From Euperipatoides rowelli (lineage: Eukaryota; Onychophora; Udeonychophora; Euonychophora; Peripatopsidae), in NCBI GenBank assembly GCA_003024985.2, contig PXIH01S0006553.1: a stretch of DNA of 10,145 nt. One strand, 5' to 3'. Every line of letters starts with the position of its first letter. The stretch's first letter is position 1. This document shows, piece by piece, positions 7,080-10,145 of the stretch. The translations under genes were made by a program, and so were the position numbers. A model generated the notes under the pieces. That model searched no databases. It saw nothing but the letters and a program-made list of their open reading frames with translations, and was not told the origin of the DNA.

Positions 7080-7534
7080 CTGCATGGGTAGAGGTATCCA
7101 CCATCTTGGATTTTACAACATCACTAGCATCATGTATCTGGAACTAGTGACTTGAAATTTTTACTGGAGCTGTATAGAACACCCCGGATGTGGTGAATGA
7201 TGTCATATTCATGTGTGTTGAACACCCACCCTCCCCTCTACCATTTTCTAATTTTTTGTGAAAAAATATTCTTAGTCGATGAATGAGAGTGAGAATGGGA
7301 ACAAGAACGAGAATAGGAACGAGAACCAGAATGAGATGTCTCATCATGCATCCTAATATTCCGGATACTATTCCAGATAATAGAGCTTTAAAAACCGAAA
7401 AAATAGAAACTTGGCCACCATCTTGAAAAGATCATGAATGTGTGTTTGAAAATTCGAAGATTGTGGGGCATATATCCCATAATGCATCCTAATATAATAT
7501 CCTAATATAATGAGAATGATAACAAGACTGATAA
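7080..7534. repeat. Dispersed repeat patch, related to 304-515 in inverted orientation
   Basis: This gene-free stretch carries CCACCATCTTGGA at about 7101, GCCACCATCTTGAAAAG at about 7416, and ATGCATCCTAATAT at about 7347 and 7479. These are the words seen on the opposite strand at 304-515. GAGAAT/AACAAGA-type purine repeats occur inside it and again near 7511. PolB homology begins immediately after, at about 7535, so this patch replaced the N-terminal part of the polymerase gene and its promoter. Composite or nested copies are likely, because the words alternate. Confidence 0.5.
7285..7338. repeat. Minisatellite-like purine-rich repeat, 18-bp unit
   Basis: GAGAATGGGAACAAGAAC (7291-7308), GAGAATAGGAACGAGAAC (7309-7326) and a partial CAGAATGAGATG (7327-7338) form an 18-bp array. 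A similar sequence near 7511 (GAGAATGATAACAAGACT) suggests the unit belongs to the surrounding dispersed repeat. Confidence 0.7.
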
Positions 7535-9056
7535 CGGGCATTAAGTAAAGCAGAGATATATGATGATGGTGAAAAAGTCTTTTTGCAAATCTTGGATAGT
7601 TACCGGTTTCTACCTTCCAGCATAGCTAGCTTAGCTGAAAGATTAGAACCAGAACAATTTAAGATCATAAAACAAAATTTTCCTGACAAGGCTACACATA
7701 GTCTTATTTTAAGAAAAGGAGTATTTCCGTAACAGTATATCGATCATATGAATCGGTATCTGGAATGACAGTTACAGCCTCAAGATAAATTTTATTCAGA
7801 TTTATCTGACTGGACATTTCAGATACAGAATATTATCATGCACTTAATGTCTGGGATAAATTTCATCTACAGACATTAGATGATTATAATGATCTCTATT
7901 TGAAGTATGATGTTTTGATTTTAGCAGACATTTTCGAGCAGTTTCGACTTTCCTGCAAAAAGCATTACAAGCTTAAACCCACACACTTCTTTACCTCTCC
8001 AGGATTATCTTGGAGTAGCATGTTAAAGTATACTAAAGTCGAGTTGAAATTATTACAAGAGTATGACATGATCATGTTCATCGAACGTGGGATACGTGGT
8101 GGCATATCCCAAGTGTCTCACCACTACACAAAGGCGAACAACCCTTACATGGCCGACTATTATACTGGCCAGGTTATAAGTTATTTACTATATTTCAATG
8201 TAAATAACTTGTATGGTTGGTCCATGGTCCAGCCCCTCCCCATGAATAATTTCACGTGGGTAAGTGATGATCAGATCATGACTTTAGATTTTTTGAATCA
8301 CCCTAAAGGTGCAGATACAGGCTACATCTTAGAGGTAGACTTAGATTATCCCGATAATCTTCATGATCTACACAACAAGTTTTCTCTAGCTACATTTAGC
8401 GAATTAGTTAAGAAATGGGTATCACTATATTTAGGTGAGCACTGAATACTAAAAGGAAGTAAGTAGTACATTATAGAACTCTACAGTTATATTTTTGCCG
8501 AAAATCAGGCCGCTGTGCATCTTTATAGAGAAAGAATAATTTTTGATAAAACCCATTTACATTGGAATGCAATATTAGACTTGAGTAAGTTCAAAGTCTA
8601 TGATTTCCATTACAATGTAATGACACCTAAGTATCAAAGTAAACTAAACATCCTCTATCATGATACAGATTCATTTCAATATCAAATACATACAAATGAT
8701 ATGTATCATGATATGACCACTCCTGAATTTAGTAAACACTTTGATATATCACATTATCCAGCAAATAATCCATATGGCATTACCCCTGGATTGAACCGAT
8801 TAGAGCTAGGTCTTATGAAGGATGAGAATAAAGGATAAATCATGACAGAGTTCATTAGATTGAGGAGTAAGATGTATGTGAATAAAGTACACTATTAACA
8901 AAAGAATTAAAGGTATTACTAAATGTGTGATTAAAAATAAAATCACCTTTTAAGACTTTAAACATTGTCTATCCAATGGTATAGTTAACTACCAAAATGT
9001 AGTAAGTATAAAATCGGATAGACATGATTGCGAAATATTTTTAACTTGCTTTTCAA
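7535..9056 (+). pseudogene. PolB: Protein-primed family B DNA polymerase of a Polinton, N-truncated and internally deleted
   Basis: Homology starts near 7535 with LQILDSYRFLPSS; the upstream exonuclease I and II region is absent. Stops at 7730-7732 and 7766-7768 and a frameshift near 7815 precede DYNDLYLKYDVLILADIFEQ, which carries the Exo III Y-x3-D (Asp codon 7909-7911). The long open frame then gives TSPGLSWSSMLKYT, RGGISQVSHHYTKANNPYM and motif A as NVNNLYGWSM, where the usual first Asp is Asn (codon 8197-8199). Around 8400-8490 the gene jumps in frame, across TGA 8443-8445 and TAG 8464-8466, to NQAAVHL, AILDLSKFKVYDFHYN and motif C YHDTDS (8656-8673). Motif B is missing. After TAA 8836-8838 the frame continues with MTEFIRLRSKMY. 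A shift near 8900 then gives KRIKGITK and NVVSIKSDRHDCEIF, ending about 9056. Only about 500 codons remain, well short of a normal Polinton PolB. Confidence 0.9.
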
Positions 9057-9199
9057 GACCAGGTGGTGGAGGTAATAATTTATATGAATTCATATTATAA
9101 AAATTATTAGATGGTGATGATAAAGAATGAATAAATTTTACCTTATTCAGTTGATTTCCAGTATTGATTCAATCCATGTTTCTTGCAATCACTAAAGGA
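9057..9199. other. Region after PolB, no gene recognised
   Basis: The last PolB frame stays open to TAA at 9098-9100 and reads a glycine run (RPGGGGNNLYEFIL) that I cannot match to the polymerase C-terminus; it may be readthrough into flanking sequence. Nothing else with coding character is visible up to the tandem repeats. Confidence 0.4.
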
Positions 9200-9275
9200 G
9201 ATGGTATTTCAAAGCTAGACTGCTAAAGCTGGCTGAAGTTGGTGCCTCAAAGCTGGACTGCTAAAGCTGGCTGGA
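9200..9275. repeat. Two tandem 38-bp units
   Basis: The unit containing CAAAGCTAGACTGCTAAAGC starts at 9210 and recurs as CAAAGCTGGACTGCTAAAGC from 9248, a 38-bp period. Flanking GCTGGCTG and CAGCTAGCTGG words continue the pattern weakly to about 9300. It is noncoding. Confidence 0.75.
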
Positions 9276-9438
9276 AATGAAATTTGATTCAGCTAGCTGG
9301 AGATAGTATAATATAGCTGAGTATAAAACTGAACTGCGAAAATCTCCTTTGATTTTTGCTGGCTTTTTATAATTTGGAAAAAATAACTCTCAATGGTGTG
9401 ACACTCGATGTTGAGTGTTTAAGAACCCCAGAAACAAG

Positions 9439-9470
9439 TGATTTAGAGCAGGAAAATCAAAGGCTTTTAT
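9439..9470. repeat. Direct repeat of the 6889-6919 segment
   Basis: TGATTTAGAGCAGGAAAATC followed by AAAGGCTTTTAT matches TGATTTAAAGTGGGAAAATC plus AAGGCTTTTAT at 6889-6919, with three substitutions and one indel over about 32 bases. The first copy covers the TATA-like box of the Cys/His-rich gene. A plus-strand frame here reads DLEQENQRLL, but it is short and no gene is supported. Confidence 0.45.
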
Positions 9471-9475
9471 ATCAC

Positions 9476-9790
9476 CCCAAGAGGATCTAAGATTAAAAAT
9501 CAAACTGAAGCATTAAAATTAATTTTTGATTCTTATTGACCTCTGTATATTTTCAATTCAGTCCATGTAGATTAAGATATAAATGTATTTAAATAAATGT
9601 ATTTAAATAACTTTCAATGCTAAGAAATAGAATGATGTCATTTACATATAGGGCATAGTATTAAATTTTATAGAAGGGGATTATACTTTGACCATCAATA
9701 AGATAAAAAAAGTAATCAAAGGTTATAAAATTTAGAATAAAAAAATAATTATGCTTTAGTGTTAAAATAAAAAAAAATTAAATAAATAAA
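9476..9790. other. AT-rich noncoding stretch with a short tandem repeat
   Basis: No coding frame is supported. An exact 14-bp tandem pair, AAATGTATTTAAAT, lies at 9581-9608. The 9690-9790 part is dominated by A and T runs and adjoins the tRNA-like element, so it may be that element's tail. Confidence 0.5.
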
Positions 9791-9866
9791 TTGGACTTAG
9801 TATGATTTGATCCTATAACCTTAGCATTGAGAACCGAGTGCTCTATCCACTACACCAAACTTGTGG
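9791..9866 (-). repeat. tRNA-derived SINE-like head (tRNA pseudogene)
   Basis: The minus strand contains an A-box-like TGGTGTAGTGGATAGAGC, a middle part GCACTCGGTTCTCAATGC and a B-box-like GGATCAAATC at the spacing of a tRNA gene's internal promoter. The D, T and acceptor stems pair poorly and the anticodon arm has several mismatches, so it is not a working tRNA. An A/T-rich tail follows on the minus strand (about 9690-9790), as in tRNA-derived SINEs. Confidence 0.6.
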
Positions 9867-10145
9867 TTAATGAATTAAATAATATCTTATTGTAATGTCT
9901 ACTACTTCATTGAATGCGTGTGATAATTATGAGTAAAGTTTTTTAAATTGGAATTTTATTTATAATAGGTAATATAAATAGCCTAGATACATTTATAATG
10001 AAAAATAATATTGTAAATACGTCTCAAGCTAGAATTACATTCATGAGTTGAATAGATATTTCATTGATATTTTAAAAATAATATGAAGCTTCTATTCTTC
10101 ATCAATCTTACAAGCTTAACAGTCGCACTGCAATGCTAAAATGTA
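9867..10145. other. AT-rich flank, nothing recognised
   Basis: I see no ORF, RNA gene or repeat with support in this end segment. It is AT-rich and resembles ordinary intergenic DNA. Confidence 0.5.

Noticed and set aside
7144-7347. Minus-strand ORF with an ILVLVPILVLVPIL segment that looks like a membrane helix
   Set aside because: The hydrophobic stretch is only the reading of the 18-bp purine-rich minisatellite within a dispersed repeat.
488-9056. An alternative genetic code explaining the in-frame stops
   Set aside because: All three stop codons interrupt conserved frames, and frameshifts are equally common, which reassignment cannot explain.
9200-9300. CRISPR-like array
   Set aside because: There are only two diverged 38-bp tandem units without unique spacers, in a eukaryotic context.
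9791-9866. Functional tRNA gene
   Set aside because: Acceptor, D, anticodon and T stems contain several mismatches, so it is at best a pseudogene or SINE head.

Overview
The window is AT-rich animal (metazoan) genomic DNA. The evidence is a decayed Ty3/gypsy Gag fragment, a tRNA-derived SINE-like head, low-complexity dispersed repeats, at least one consensus GT-AG intron and a draft-assembly N. I cannot name the species. The centrepiece is an old, broken copy of a Polinton/Maverick (adintovirus-like) element, a large self-synthesizing DNA transposon or integrated virus. Nearly every recognisable gene carries stops and frameshifts, so this is a fossil rather than an active element.

Layout. 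Positions 1-303 hold a Ty3/gypsy-type Gag remnant (minus). Positions 304-515 are a dispersed repeat that cuts off the end of the major capsid gene. Positions 488-1609, 1689-2060 and 2064-2920 (all minus) are the major capsid protein, a small basic capsid-associated protein and a minor capsid/penton-like protein, packed almost head to tail. The retroviral-type integrase is at 2979-3938 (minus). Two genes I do not recognise follow: an intact 107-codon ORF (4105-4428, minus) and a broken ~250-codon gene with an internal duplication (4752-5497, minus). At 5742-6851 (minus) is a spliced, Cys/His-rich and Lys-rich gene with an elaborate RNA polymerase II-type upstream region (6913-7001). A second patch of the dispersed repeat (about 7080-7534) separates this leftward block from a protein-primed family B DNA polymerase fragment on the plus strand (7535-9056). 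The right end (9101-10145) is noncoding: short tandem repeats, AT-rich sequence and a SINE-like tRNA head.

In an intact element PolB copies the DNA, the integrase inserts it, and the capsid genes would build a virion. Here PolB lacks its N-terminal exonuclease motifs, motif B and the motif A aspartate. The integrase has at least three in-frame stops but still encodes its D, D and E residues. The capsid genes are interrupted repeatedly. I saw no packaging ATPase, maturation protease or long terminal inverted repeats; they may lie outside the window or be lost. The most novel content is the three accessory genes between integrase and PolB, especially the spliced Cys/His-rich gene with CRE-, E2F-, CCAAT- and TATA-like sites.
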